Origin: Croceibacter atlanticus HTCC2559
GTDB lineage: Bacteria; Bacteroidota; Bacteroidia; Flavobacteriales; Flavobacteriaceae
Assembly: GCF_000196315.1 (NCBI RefSeq)
Contig: NC_014230.1
Coordinates: 2,442,501 to 2,506,500, forward strand
DNA: 64,000 nucleotides
Direction: 5' to 3'
Shown: positions 9,651-18,244 of the stretch, piece by piece
Layout of the letters: every line of letters starts with the position of its first letter
Position numbering within the stretch: position 1 is the stretch's first letter
Notes under the pieces: generated by a model
What the model saw: the letters and a program-made list of their open reading frames with translations, nothing else
What the model was told of the DNA's origin: nothing
Databases searched by the model: none
Program-made: the position numbers and the translations under genes

Positions 9651-10661
9651 TTAATCCATTATTTTTACTAAAAATTCTTTCAAGAGATCTCCGCTTGGTA
9701 TTGCATTAGAGTCTACGCCCTTACTTTTTAAATCCATAACTCTTAGTAAAGATATAGCCTGACTAGCATCTCTCATTGAATAATTTCTAGCCGCAGTAAT
9801 ATAATCTTTAGAAAAGTAAGGACTTATTCCTAAAGCTGTTGCCACAGATTTGTCGTTTATATTAGATAAGCTGTGAACTTGTAAAAGTTTGCTAAAAAAA
9901 CTGAATAACAATGCACTAGTGAGTACAATAGGATTGTCTTTAGGGTTTTGCGAAAAGTAATTAATTATGCGGTGTGCTTTTAATTTATTCTTCTCTCCTA
10001 TTGCATTTTGTAATTCAAAATTATTGAAGTCTTTACTTATCCCAATATTTTCTTCAATATGTTCTGGTGTAATTTCTATACCCTTTGGTAAAATAAGTTT
10101 CAATTTATTTAACTCATTACTTACTTTACCTAAATCTGATCCTAAGAACTCTGCCAGCATATGAGACGCCTTTTGAGTTATACCATAACCTTGAGATTTT
10201 AATGTACGTATAATCCAAGGACTAATTTGGTTGTCATATAGTTTTTTACCTTCAAACAATACGCCTTCTTTATTAAGCGCTTTGTATAGTTTTTTTCGTT
10301 TATCAAGTTTTTTATACTTGTAACAAACAACAAGTAATGTTGTAGGCTGCGGATTTTCCGCATAGCTTACCAACTTTTCAATAGTTCTAGATAAATCTTG
10401 AGCTTCTTTTACAATAATTACCTGTCTCTCGGCCATCATCGGGTAACGCTTGGCATTGCTTACAATATCCTCTACAGAAACATCACGGCCATATAGCGTC
10501 ATTTGGTTAAAACCTCGTTCTTCTTCAGTTAAAACATTATCTTCTATATAATCTGAAATCTGATCTATAAAAAAAGCCTCTTCGCCATATAGAAAATAGA
10601 AAGGCTTAAACTTTCTATTCTTTATATCAGTTAGTATTGTTTGTAAATCTTGTAATGCCAA
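9651..10661 (-). CDS. holA: DNA polymerase III subunit delta
   Basis: The clamp-loader subunit that opens the beta sliding clamp. The N-terminal FYFLYGEEAFFIDQI corresponds to the delta-subunit Walker-A-like region (degenerate in this family). The central AERQVIIVKEAQ and the C-terminal helical collar domain are typical, and 336 aa is a normal length. I chose the TTG at 10661, because homologues begin right before the LQTILTDIKNRKFKP segment. The ATG at 10715 would add 18 unconserved residues and overlap the start and promoter of the divergent gene. The start is therefore uncertain. It leads the holA-menA-kinase-menC run. Confidence 0.86.
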   Translation of the reverse strand: MALQDLQTILTDIKNRKFKPFYFLYGEEAFFIDQISDYIEDNVLTEEERGFNQMTLYGRDVSVEDIVSNAKRYPMMAERQVIIVKEAQDLSRTIEKLVSYAENPQPTTLLVVCYKYKKLDKRKKLYKALNKEGVLFEGKKLYDNQISPWIIRTLKSQGYGITQKASHMLAEFLGSDLGKVSNELNKLKLILPKGIEITPEHIEENIGISKDFNNFELQNAIGEKNKLKAHRIINYFSQNPKDNPIVLTSALLFSFFSKLLQVHSLSNINDKSVATALGISPYFSKDYITAARNYSMRDASQAISLLRVMDLKSKGVDSNAIPSGDLLKEFLVKIMD

Positions 10662-10668
10662 AATTATC

Positions 10669-10698
10669 TTGTCGTTTGTATATGGTAGTTTACCTTTG
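10669..10698 (+). promoter_or_regulatory. Promoter placing the HsdR_N-like gene on a near-leaderless mRNA
   Basis: TACCTTTG (10691-10698) matches TAnnTTTG, with TTG at 10669-10671 (N19 spacing). The start site expected 4-6 nt downstream is only a few bases before the tandem ATG ATG at 10706-10711. This supports that start over the upstream ATG at 10637. Confidence 0.6.
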
Positions 10699-10705
10699 TA
10701 TTGTG

Positions 10706-11155
10706 ATGATGCCACTTAACTTTCCACGCTACGCGTTCCGATTCAAAAGTACCGAAAAAAAGGTGCATATCTTCGATGAGATTCGCAAAAGATTCTTTGT
10801 TCTTACACCAGAAGAATGGGTAAGACAACATTGTGTGCAATTTTTAATTGAGGATCTTAACATTCCAAAATCTTATATTAATGTTGAAAAAGAAGTGAAG
10901 GTTAATAGTATGTCTAAACGATACGATATTATCTCTTTTAATAAAGATGCCGGTATTCATTTAATTGTGGAGTGCAAAGCACCACATATTAAAATTAACC
11001 AAGAAACTTTCGATCAAATTGCAAGATACAATCTCACTTTAAATGCTAAGTATCTTATGGTTACTAATGGGTTACAACACTATTACTGCCAAATGAATGT
11101 GGATACCGAATCCTACACCTTTTTAAAAGAGCTTCCAATGTATAATTTGGACTAA
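10706..11155 (+). CDS. Type I restriction HsdR N-terminal-domain-like nuclease fold protein
   Basis: A small stand-alone protein (149 aa) resembling the N-terminal endonuclease domain of type I restriction R subunits. A PD-(D/E)xK-like core is visible: RYDIIS supplies the acidic residue and VECKAP supplies ExK, followed by the conserved FDQIARYN helix and LMVTNGLQHYYC. No helicase or methylase partner is nearby, so it is not a restriction system. Homologues of this size are common next to holA in flavobacteria. The function is unknown. The frame runs back to 10637, but the promoter and conserved sequence both favour the ATG at 10706 or 10709. Confidence 0.82.
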   Translation: MMPLNFPRYAFRFKSTEKKVHIFDEIRKRFFVLTPEEWVRQHCVQFLIEDLNIPKSYINVEKEVKVNSMSKRYDIISFNKDAGIHLIVECKAPHIKINQETFDQIARYNLTLNAKYLMVTNGLQHYYCQMNVDTESYTFLKELPMYNLD

Positions 11156-11285
11156 TTTTTACAAAATTTTAGAGTTAGCTACACCTCTAATTAACGTTTG
11201 TAAAGAATTTAGCTTAAAATAATCCTAAAGTCAATATTTTCTAAATCTCTAAGATTTTCAATTCTTAACTTTAAAAGAAAAAACT

Positions 11286-12236
11286 ATGACAACCTTAAAA
11301 TTTAGAGACGGAGACAGTATACCATCAATAGGATTGGGTACTTGGAAATCTGATCCAGAAGATGTAAAAAAAGCTGTAAAAATTGCCTTAGAAAATGGTT
11401 ACAAGCATATAGATTGCGCCGCAGCTTATGACAATGAAGATGCTGTAGGAGAAGCTTTTAAAGAATCTTTTGAAAGCGGAAACGTTAAGCGAGAAGATAT
11501 TTTTGTTACATCTAAACTATGGAATAACGCTCATAAAAAAGAAGATGTAATTCCTGCACTAAAAAAGACGCTAAAAGATTTAAACCTCGATTATTTAGAC
11601 CTTTATCTTATGCACTGGCCAGTTGCATTTAAACCAAGTGTAAATGGCTTTCCAGAAAAAGATGAAGACTATTTATCTTTAGAAGAAGCACCACTTCATG
11701 AAACATTAAATGCAATGATTGAAGCGAAGAAACAAGGTTTAATTAAACATGTTGGTGTCTCAAACTTTAGCAAAGAAAAGCTAGAAAGCTTAAAAGGTAA
11801 AGTTGAAGAAATGCCAGAAATGAATCAAGTTGAGTTACATCCTTACTTACCTCAAAACGATTTATATTCATACTGTTCTAAAGAAGGTATTTTACTTACA
11901 GGATATTCTCCATTAGGAAGTGGTGACAGATCTGAAGGAATGAAAGCAGACGATGAGCCATCATTATTTGAAGATGATACTATTAAGAAAGTTGCAGAAC
12001 GAAATAATATCTCAAAAGGTCAAACTTTAATTGCTTGGGCAAAACAACGCGGTACAGCCGTTATTCCTAAATCTACAAATGAGGGTAGGATTAAGGAAAA
12101 CCTCGAGAGTGATAATATTGAGCTAAGCAAAGAAGACTTAGAAGATATAGCTAATATTGGTAAAAACTACAGATTTATTGATGGCGAATTCTTTGTTACA
12201 AAAGGTAACAGTTATTCTAACATTTATGACGAGTAA
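11286..12236 (+). CDS. Aldo/keto reductase
   Basis: A cytoplasmic NADPH-dependent carbonyl reductase with a TIM-barrel fold. The catalytic tetrad is visible: D43 (HIDCA), Y48 (AAYDNE), K77 (VTSKLWN) and H110 (LMHWPV). The GVSNF motif and the cofactor-binding IPKSTNEGRIKENL are present near the C-terminus. The length of 316 aa is normal. The gene stands alone, 130 bp after the HsdR_N-like gene and 78 bp before a small membrane protein gene. The substrate is unknown; sugar aldehydes or lipid-derived aldehydes are both plausible. Confidence 0.92.
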   Translation: MTTLKFRDGDSIPSIGLGTWKSDPEDVKKAVKIALENGYKHIDCAAAYDNEDAVGEAFKESFESGNVKREDIFVTSKLWNNAHKKEDVIPALKKTLKDLNLDYLDLYLMHWPVAFKPSVNGFPEKDEDYLSLEEAPLHETLNAMIEAKKQGLIKHVGVSNFSKEKLESLKGKVEEMPEMNQVELHPYLPQNDLYSYCSKEGILLTGYSPLGSGDRSEGMKADDEPSLFEDDTIKKVAERNNISKGQTLIAWAKQRGTAVIPKSTNEGRIKENLESDNIELSKEDLEDIANIGKNYRFIDGEFFVTKGNSYSNIYDE

Positions 12237-12314
12237 TCCCTAAAGTATTCTTAACTATACTACTAATACTAGCTATTCTCAGTATATTTAACATCTAACC
12301 AAAATTTAAATATT

Positions 12315-12512
12315 ATGATTAAGATTTTAGCTTTAATACTTACCATAGCTGGTGCCATAGGTTTAGTAATTGGCGTTTTAGGAGCTTTTGGAAGTATGAA
12401 TGTAGGTTTAAGTCCTTGGGCATTATTAATAATTGGTATCGTATTTTTCTTTGCAGGCGTAGGTATGCTTAAAACGAGAAAAGACACAGATCAAATAGAT
12501 GCTGACAACTAA
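12315..12512 (+). CDS. Small two-helix membrane protein
   Basis: A 65-aa protein with two hydrophobic segments (about residues 4-26 and 34-52), separated by a short glycine- and serine-containing loop, and a charged tail KTRKDTDQIDADN. It begins with ATG and is followed 25 bp later by a clear terminator, which supports a real expressed gene. No family function is recognised. It may be cotranscribed with the aldo/keto reductase 78 bp upstream. Confidence 0.7.
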   Translation: MIKILALILTIAGAIGLVIGVLGAFGSMNVGLSPWALLIIGIVFFFAGVGMLKTRKDTDQIDADN

Positions 12513-12537
12513 GCTACATTAGTAAATTATATAAATT

Positions 12538-12566
12538 AAAAGGGATTCGTATTGAATCCCTTTTTT
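12538..12566 (+). terminator. Rho-independent terminator
   Basis: Stem AAAAGGGATTC / GAATCCCTTTT with a 5-nt loop and a following T-run, after the small membrane protein gene. Confidence 0.85.
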
Positions 12567-12627
12567 CATATCTACTATTCAATATTCTGTTTAATTATTT
12601 CTTCGTATATTTAAACAAAAAATTGTT

Positions 12628-13326
12628 TTGAAAAAGAATATTTTATTAATTGGTGGCTCAAAAGGAATTGGTTTAAGTATAACTGAACTATTGCAGGACG
12701 ACCACAACCTTTTTGTTGCATCTAGAACTACAGGTGAATTAGACACCTCTTTAGTTACCCATTTAGAGTTTGATGTACAAAAGGATGACATCACTTCATT
12801 AAATTTACCAGATCAAATAGATGGTTTGGTATTCTGTCCTGGCAGTATAAACCTTAAGCCATTTAAAATGCTGAAACCTTCAGATTTTGAAGAAGACATA
12901 AACATTAACTTTATGTCTTTAGTCAAAACTGTTCATGCATTGTTACCAAAGCTAAAAAAGAGTGAGCAAGCTAGTCTTGTATTTTTTAGTACTGTTGCTG
13001 TAAAAGTAGGAATGCCATTTCATACCAGTGTAGCTGCCGCAAAAGGCGCAATCGAAGGTTTTGCAAAAGCATTAGCTGCAGAGTATGCACCAACATTTAG
13101 AGTAAATGTAATAGCACCATCACTCACAGATACACCACTAGCCGCTCAACTTCTTAATAATGACAAGAAACGAGAAAAAATGAATGATAGGCATCCTCTA
13201 AAACGCGTAGGAACAACTGAAGATATAGCTGCAATAGCAAAGTTTCTTCTCACAGATCAAAGTGCTTGGATTACAGGTCAAGTTTTTGGAGTTGATGGAG
13301 GTATGAGTACTTTAAACATTAATTAA
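12628..13326 (+). CDS. Atypical short-chain dehydrogenase/reductase (photolyase partner)
   Basis: A Rossmann-fold SDR of 232 aa starting at a TTG. The cofactor loop GGSKGIG is at residues 9-15. The active-site serine is S121 (FFSTVAV) and the lysine is K139. The tyrosine of the YxxxK motif is replaced: position 135 is Val in the segment TSVAAAKGA. The C-terminal GQVFGVDGGMSTL is conserved. It ends 1 bp before the photolyase ATG, so the two are translationally coupled. Losing the catalytic tyrosine suggests an altered or lost reductase chemistry, or a structural NAD(P)-binding role. The substrate is unknown. Confidence 0.85.
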   Translation: MKKNILLIGGSKGIGLSITELLQDDHNLFVASRTTGELDTSLVTHLEFDVQKDDITSLNLPDQIDGLVFCPGSINLKPFKMLKPSDFEEDININFMSLVKTVHALLPKLKKSEQASLVFFSTVAVKVGMPFHTSVAAAKGAIEGFAKALAAEYAPTFRVNVIAPSLTDTPLAAQLLNNDKKREKMNDRHPLKRVGTTEDIAAIAKFLLTDQSAWITGQVFGVDGGMSTLNIN

Positions 13327-13327
13327 A

Positions 13328-14632
13328 ATGTCAAAAAAAGTTTCAATATTCTGGTTTAGAAGAGATTTACGCTTAGATGATAATGTAGGGTTTTTAGAAG
13401 CTTTAAAAGGCGATTATCCTGTTTTACCCTTATTTATTTTCGATAAAGATATATTAGATAAACTTCCTGAAAATGATGCTCGCGTCACGTTTATTTTTGA
13501 AACCCTACAAGAAATGCGTAAAGAGCTACAGGATGACTATGATAGTAGTTTAGCAATGTTTCACGATACACCTGAAAAAGTATTTAAATCTTTAGTGAAA
13601 GATTATCAGATTCAAGAGGTGTTTACCAACAGAGATTACGAGCCATATGCAAAAGAGAGAGACACAAGTATTAAGGAATTACTAAGCAAGAATAATATTT
13701 CATTTAATACATATAAAGATCAAGTAATATTTGAAAAAGACGAAGTAGTTAAAAAGGATGGCGATCCTTACTTAGTGTATACGCCTTACAAGAATACGTG
13801 GAAAGAGAATTTTAAAGACCACACTTTAAAGATTCATTATACATCTCAACATTTAGATAATACCGTAAAAAACACAAGACTTCCAAATGTGTCTTTATCT
13901 GAAATGGGGTTTAAAAAATCCTCAATTTCATTTCCTGAGTACGATACTTCTCCAACATTAATTGAAAACTACAACGATACTAGAAACTTTCCAGCCAAGG
14001 ATGGTACATCTAATCTAAGTCCGCATTTAAGGTTTGGTACAGTTGGTATCAGAAAAATATACAAGAAAGCTATAGATGCTAAAGACGAGACATTCTGGAA
14101 CGAATTAATTTGGAGAGAATTCTTCATGCAGATACTTTATCATTTTCCGGAAACTGTAAATAATGCTTTTAAAAAGAAGTACGACCGTATAGAGTGGCGT
14201 AATAATGAAGACGAATTTGAAAAATGGAAAACTGGTACTACTGGTTATCCTTTAGTAGATGCAGGTATGCGCCAGTTAAATGAAACTGGCTTAATGCATA
14301 ACCGTGTTCGTATGGTAGTAGGAAGCTTTTTGTGTAAACACTTATTAATAGATTGGCGTTGGGGCGAAGCATATTTTGCAGAAAAACTGTTAGATTATGA
14401 AATGTCCAGCAATGTTGGTAATTGGCAATGGGTTGCAGGCTCTGGTGTAGATGCTGCTCCGTACTTTAGAATTTTTAACCCAACAACTCAAATAGATAAG
14501 TTTGATAAAAATAAAACATACATTAACCATTGGGTTAAAGAGTACAACACAAATAAGTATCCAGAAAAGATGGTAGACCATAAAGAAGCTAGAGAGCGTT
14601 GTTTAAATGCTTATAAATCTGCTTTAAATTAA
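13328..14632 (+). CDS. Cryptochrome/photolyase family protein (class I-like photolyase)
   Basis: A blue-light-driven flavoenzyme that splits UV-induced pyrimidine dimers. The N-terminal antenna domain begins with IFWFRRDLRLDDN. The FAD domain contains DGTSNLSPHLRFG, WNELIWREFFMQ and NVGNWQWVAGSGVDAAPYF with the RIFNPTTQ motif. All belong to class I CPD photolyases and related cryptochromes, and 434 aa is slightly short. It forms an operon with the SDR upstream (1-bp gap), and a terminator follows. A photoreceptor role instead of repair cannot be excluded. Confidence 0.93.
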   Translation: MSKKVSIFWFRRDLRLDDNVGFLEALKGDYPVLPLFIFDKDILDKLPENDARVTFIFETLQEMRKELQDDYDSSLAMFHDTPEKVFKSLVKDYQIQEVFTNRDYEPYAKERDTSIKELLSKNNISFNTYKDQVIFEKDEVVKKDGDPYLVYTPYKNTWKENFKDHTLKIHYTSQHLDNTVKNTRLPNVSLSEMGFKKSSISFPEYDTSPTLIENYNDTRNFPAKDGTSNLSPHLRFGTVGIRKIYKKAIDAKDETFWNELIWREFFMQILYHFPETVNNAFKKKYDRIEWRNNEDEFEKWKTGTTGYPLVDAGMRQLNETGLMHNRVRMVVGSFLCKHLLIDWRWGEAYFAEKLLDYEMSSNVGNWQWVAGSGVDAAPYFRIFNPTTQIDKFDKNKTYINHWVKEYNTNKYPEKMVDHKEARERCLNAYKSALN

Positions 14633-14660
14633 AAGCAACAACAATTTTACTTATACAACT

Positions 14661-14694
14661 AACCTTCAGTCACTTAATTACTGAAGGTTTTTTT
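14661..14694 (+). terminator. Rho-independent terminator after the photolyase gene
   Basis: Stem AACCTTCAGT / ACTGAAGGTT with a 9-nt loop, followed by a run of T. Confidence 0.85.
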
Positions 14695-14816
14695 AGTTTA
14701 TAAACGCCCTCATTTTAATTAACAAACCTTCACATCATTTAACATAACAATAAGTAATCTGAAATACCAAAGCCATGCAATCTCTGTTATCATGGTTCAA
14801 ACCAAAAACTAAAACA

Positions 14817-15659
14817 ATGAAAAAAGTTATGGTGCTTTCAGCACTTTCTATAGGAATCTTAGCAACATCATGTGTATCTAAGAAAAAGTATGTTCAATTA
14901 CAAAACGAATATGACAATACAAGATCTACTTTAACTAAAACTCAAGTTGAAAAAGAGGAATTACAAGCAAAATACAATTCTATTCAGGATCGTGTTGAAG
15001 CTTACAACACTAAAATTAATTCTCTTAAAGACGAGAGTGATGCTAAATTTGAAACAGTTGGTGATGTCGCTGTAATTTCTGAAAATCAGAAAAAGCAAAT
15101 GAGAAAGACATTGCAAAACGTTGATCCTCAAAAACTAGCAAATGCAAAAACCTTACAAGACTCAATTAACTTAGCTGTAGGTTATAGCTTAACCAAGTCT
15201 ATGAGAGAGAATTTTGATGGTAACGACGAAGATATTGATGTTAATATCGACGAGACTGTGGTAATGATCTCTGTGTCAGACAAATTATTATTTAATAGTG
15301 GTAGTTATAGAGTTAGTAATAAAGCTAATAGCTTGTTAGAGCGTTTAGCTGCTGTTATAAACTCAGAACCAGCTATTGAGGTAATGATTGAAGGTCATAC
15401 AGATGATCGTACAGTAAAACAAGGAAGTTATATTAAAGACAACTGGGATTTAAGTACAGAACGTGCTACAGCTATTATTAGAAAACTGGCAGACGACTAT
15501 AATGTTGCTCCAGAAAAAATGATTGCTGCTGGTCGTAGTTCTTATAAACCTTTAGTGGCTAATGACTCTAATGAAAACAGAGCTGCTAACAGACGTACAA
15601 GAATTTTAATTCTTCCAAATCTTGATAAGTTCTTTGCACTAATGAGTAAAGAAGGATAA
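14817..15659 (+). CDS. OmpA-family outer-membrane lipoprotein
   Basis: A peptidoglycan-anchoring lipoprotein. I chose the ATG at 14817, which gives a signal peptide ending in the lipobox LATSC with the lipidated Cys19; the upstream ATG at 14775 would add 14 residues before it. A coiled-coil region (about residues 25-75) follows, then a C-terminal OmpA domain (about 155-275) with EGHTDDR, the NWDLSTERA helix and NRRTRI, which bind diaminopimelate in peptidoglycan. The mature protein is about 262 aa. The gene stands alone and ends at a strong terminator. Confidence 0.9.
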   Translation: MKKVMVLSALSIGILATSCVSKKKYVQLQNEYDNTRSTLTKTQVEKEELQAKYNSIQDRVEAYNTKINSLKDESDAKFETVGDVAVISENQKKQMRKTLQNVDPQKLANAKTLQDSINLAVGYSLTKSMRENFDGNDEDIDVNIDETVVMISVSDKLLFNSGSYRVSNKANSLLERLAAVINSEPAIEVMIEGHTDDRTVKQGSYIKDNWDLSTERATAIIRKLADDYNVAPEKMIAAGRSSYKPLVANDSNENRAANRRTRILILPNLDKFFALMSKEG

Positions 15660-15679
15660 TCACAATTCAATTTTAATTT

Positions 15680-15714
15680 AAAAAGGCTTTCTAAATTTTA
15701 GAAAGCCTTTTTTT
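15680..15714. terminator. Terminator between the OmpA-like and methyltransferase genes
   Basis: Long stem AAAAAGGCTTTCTAAA (15680-15695) pairing with TTTAGAAAGCCTTTTT (15697-15712), followed by T. It touches the stop codon of the convergent methyltransferase gene and has A/T runs on both sides. Confidence 0.85.
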
Positions 15715-16948
15715 ATTGTGATATTTTAAAATATATAGTTTTAAGGTAAGCACCTTCTGCAAACGATATAGGATGATCGTCATCGTGAGCTGTTCTATCT
15801 AAAACTTTATAAATAACATTTTGTTGTTTTAAAGCTTTTTCTGCCATAGCATAAAAATCTTGAGCCTCTACTCTACTGCTACAAGATGCCAATACAAGTA
15901 TGCCATTTTTAGATACAACTTGTACACCCATTTTAGCAAGTTGCGCATATTTTTTTAAAGCCTTTTCTACGTCTGTTGCTTTCTTTGCAAAACTTGGAGG
16001 ATCAATAACTACAACATCAAACTTTCTGTTCTTTTGTATGAGTTGTTGTAGTTTTTCAAAAGCGTCTCCTTCAATTATATGATGTGTACCTTTATGGTCA
16101 TTTAAAGTTGCATTTTCCTTAGCTACTGCCAATGCCTGTGCACTAATATCCAAACTAGTAACATCTTTTGCTCCTTTAGCTAATGCATGAACAGAAAAAC
16201 CTCCAGCATAGCTAAACACATCGAGAACAGATTTTCCTTTGCTCAACTCTCCAACACGTTTTCTATTGTATCTGTGATCAAGGAAATATCCTGTCTTATG
16301 GCCTTTTATAACATTGGCCTTAAAATTAATACCGTGTTCAAAAAAGTGCACCTCTTCATCTTCTAGTTTTCCATACAGAATAGATCCATCAGACAAACCT
16401 TTAGTTGTTAAGAGCTGGTCAAGTTTTCTACTTAACCTAAGCACAACTGTTTTTACTTGAGTTGTATTAATTAAATGTGGAAGAATATCACTTAAATAAG
16501 GTAACCACATTTCAGAATACAGTTTAATAACCAAGACATTTGCATATACATCTGCAATAAAACTTGGCATATTGTCATTCTCCCCAAAAAGGAGTCTGTA
16601 AGCGTTTGTGTTGGTATCTAAAAGGTCTAATCGTTTACCGTAGGCAGTATGTATTTTAGATTCAAAAAAAGAGGAATTTATAGTAGCAGGACTGCCATTG
16701 TGTAATACCTTTATTTTTATGGGAGAATCTATGTCATACAATCCTAAGGCAATAAGCTTATTAGTATGATTATCATAAATAATGGCCAAATCTCCAGATT
16801 TAGGAGAATGACTTTCTTTTACAATACTATCTGAAAATACCCAAGGATGACCTTGTTTAACTAAACCTTGGGCAGTTTTGTTAAGTTTTACAGCAATACG
16901 CTGTGTTTTAATTTTTGGTAAATGTGTAAACTGAGAAGCTTCTACCAA
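15713..16948 (-). CDS. Class I SAM-dependent rRNA methyltransferase (RlmI-like)
   Basis: A PUA-domain RNA methyltransferase of the RlmI/RlmO family, which methylates a cytosine of 23S rRNA at C5 in E. coli. The N-terminal PUA part includes GHPWVFSDSI. The SAM-binding motif is LDVFSYAGGFSVHALAKGA, with acidic LDIS after it, and the catalytic motif is VVIDPPSFAKK. The length is 411 aa. The apparent start is TTG at 16948, and no ATG lies between it and the conserved PUA residues. That TTG overlaps the stop of a tiny upstream gene by 7 bp, suggesting coupled translation. The exact target base is inferred from the family. Confidence 0.87.
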   Translation of the reverse strand: MVEASQFTHLPKIKTQRIAVKLNKTAQGLVKQGHPWVFSDSIVKESHSPKSGDLAIIYDNHTNKLIALGLYDIDSPIKIKVLHNGSPATINSSFFESKIHTAYGKRLDLLDTNTNAYRLLFGENDNMPSFIADVYANVLVIKLYSEMWLPYLSDILPHLINTTQVKTVVLRLSRKLDQLLTTKGLSDGSILYGKLEDEEVHFFEHGINFKANVIKGHKTGYFLDHRYNRKRVGELSKGKSVLDVFSYAGGFSVHALAKGAKDVTSLDISAQALAVAKENATLNDHKGTHHIIEGDAFEKLQQLIQKNRKFDVVVIDPPSFAKKATDVEKALKKYAQLAKMGVQVVSKNGILVLASCSSRVEAQDFYAMAEKALKQQNVIYKVLDRTAHDDDHPISFAEGAYLKTIYFKISQ

Positions 16949-17097
16949 AGTTCAAAGTAAATTCCAGAAAGTATAATAGCGATAATACAGATAATAACAG
17001 CTACTATTATGATAGTGGCTCCTACTTTAGTTTTAGGTGTATCTTGAAGAATATAATCGTTTTCTTCAAACTCTTGTTTTTGCTTTTTATCTGACAT
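16942..17097 (-). CDS. Small single-pass membrane protein (51 aa)
   Basis: An open frame of 51 codons starting with ATG (MSDKKQKQEFEEN) and ending in FELW. The N-terminal third is charged and polar. Residues 24-47 form one strongly hydrophobic, isoleucine-rich membrane helix. Its stop overlaps the TTG start of the RlmI-like gene, and a TATATTTG -7-like box lies 24 bp upstream. The composition (soluble acidic head, one helix, short periplasmic end) suggests a true protein. The function is unknown. Confidence 0.65.
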   Translation of the reverse strand: MSDKKQKQEFEENDYILQDTPKTKVGATIIIVAVIICIIAIILSGIYFELW

Positions 17098-17120
17098 GAT
17101 ATTGAATTGGTTTTATTGCG

Positions 17121-17128
17121 CAAATATA
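17121..17128 (-). promoter_or_regulatory. Possible -7 box for the small membrane protein / methyltransferase operon
   Basis: Read on the minus strand, TATATTTG matches TAnnTTTG 24 bp before the ATG at 17097. No clear TTG is present at the expected -33 distance, so this is tentative. Confidence 0.4.
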
Positions 17129-17299
17129 AACAACAAAAGGTATAGTTTTTGCGTTATATAACAAAGAAATGAAAACTGTAAAACACATCACATTTTACCG
17201 TTTATTAAGTTACTAAATTTAAAATAAAATGTTAAAAATTTGGAAAATCCAAAAATTTAATGCATTATGTGGTGTTAAACGAAAATATCCCTAGAATAT

Positions 17300-18166
17300 A
17301 TGAGACAACTCAAGATTACCAAGCAGGTTACAAACAGAGAATCTAAATCTTTAAATAACTACCTGCAAGACGTTAGTAAACTAGATTTAATAACGGCTGA
17401 AGAAGAAGTTGAGTTAGCACAAAGAATACGAGAAGGTGATCAGATAGCATTAGAGAAGTTAACGAAAGCTAACTTACGTTTTGTGGTGTCTGTTGCCAAG
17501 CAATACCAAAATCAAGGATTAAGATTACCAGATTTAATTAACGAAGGAAATGTTGGTTTAGTTAAAGCCGCTAAACGTTTTGATGAAACTCGTGGTTTTA
17601 AATTTATCTCTTACGCCGTATGGTGGATTCGTCAATCTATACTACAAGCACTAGCAGAACATTCTAGAGTTGTACGTTTACCTTTAAATAAGATTGGTGT
17701 TATTAACAAGATTAATAAAACATTCTCTTATTTAGAGCAAGCTTATGAGCGTCCGCCTTCTGCTGCAGAAATTGCAAAGGAGTTAGATATGCCTGTAAGC
17801 AAGGTGAAAACTGCAATGAAAAACTCTGGACGTAGCCTTTCTATGGATGCGCCATTTCAAGAAGGTGAAAACGACTCTAACTTATACGATGTATTAAAGA
17901 GTGGAGAAAGCCCAAGCCCAGATAATAACTTAATGCAAGATTCTTTAAGTGTTGAGATAGAGCGTGCTCTAGATACCCTTACAGAACGTGAAGCAGATGT
18001 TATTAGACTTAACTATGGTCTTGGAGGACAACAGCCGTTAACTTTACAAGAAATAGGTGAAACTTTTGATTTAAGTAGAGAGCGTGTTCGTCAAATTCGT
18101 GAAAAAGGAATTAGACGTTTGCGTCACGAAAGTAAGAGTAAGATCTTAAAGAAATACTTAGGATAG
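17300..18166 (+). CDS. rpoD: Primary sigma factor RpoD/SigA (short Bacteroidota form)
   Basis: The housekeeping sigma-70 factor, here 288 aa because Bacteroidota lack the long region 1.1 and its insert. Region 1.2 is near residues 15-50. Region 2 includes [26 protein letters not shown], the -10-binding helix and the WWIRQSI melting motif. Region 3 follows, and region 4 contains the helix-turn-helix [19 protein letters not shown]. This factor reads the TTG/TAnnTTTG promoters seen elsewhere in the window. A 15-bp inverted repeat lies about 47 bp before the start, and a terminator follows. Confidence 0.97.
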   Translation: MRQLKITKQVTNRESKSLNNYLQDVSKLDLITAEEEVELAQRIREGDQIALEKLTKANLRFVVSVAKQYQNQGLRLPDLINEGNVGLVKAAKRFDETRGFKFISYAVWWIRQSILQALAEHSRVVRLPLNKIGVINKINKTFSYLEQAYERPPSAAEIAKELDMPVSKVKTAMKNSGRSLSMDAPFQEGENDSNLYDVLKSGESPSPDNNLMQDSLSVEIERALDTLTEREADVIRLNYGLGGQQPLTLQEIGETFDLSRERVRQIREKGIRRLRHESKSKILKKYLG

Positions 18167-18188
18167 TTTTACGACTCTGTTTATTTAT

Positions 18189-18224
18189 AAAAAAGCCGCT
18201 TTAAATTAATAAAGCGGCTTTTTT
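18189..18224. terminator. Bidirectional rho-independent terminator
   Basis: Stem AAAAAAGCCGCTTTA / TAAAGCGGCTTTTTT with loop AATTAA, between convergent rpoD and the metalloprotease gene. Confidence 0.9.
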
Positions 18225-18244
18225 ATGTTCTATAATTAAAACTC

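Noticed and set aside
11169-11190. TTAGAG-N10-CTCTAA hairpin downstream of the HsdR_N-like gene
   Set aside because: Only a 6-bp stem with a long loop and no T-run; not convincing as a terminator.
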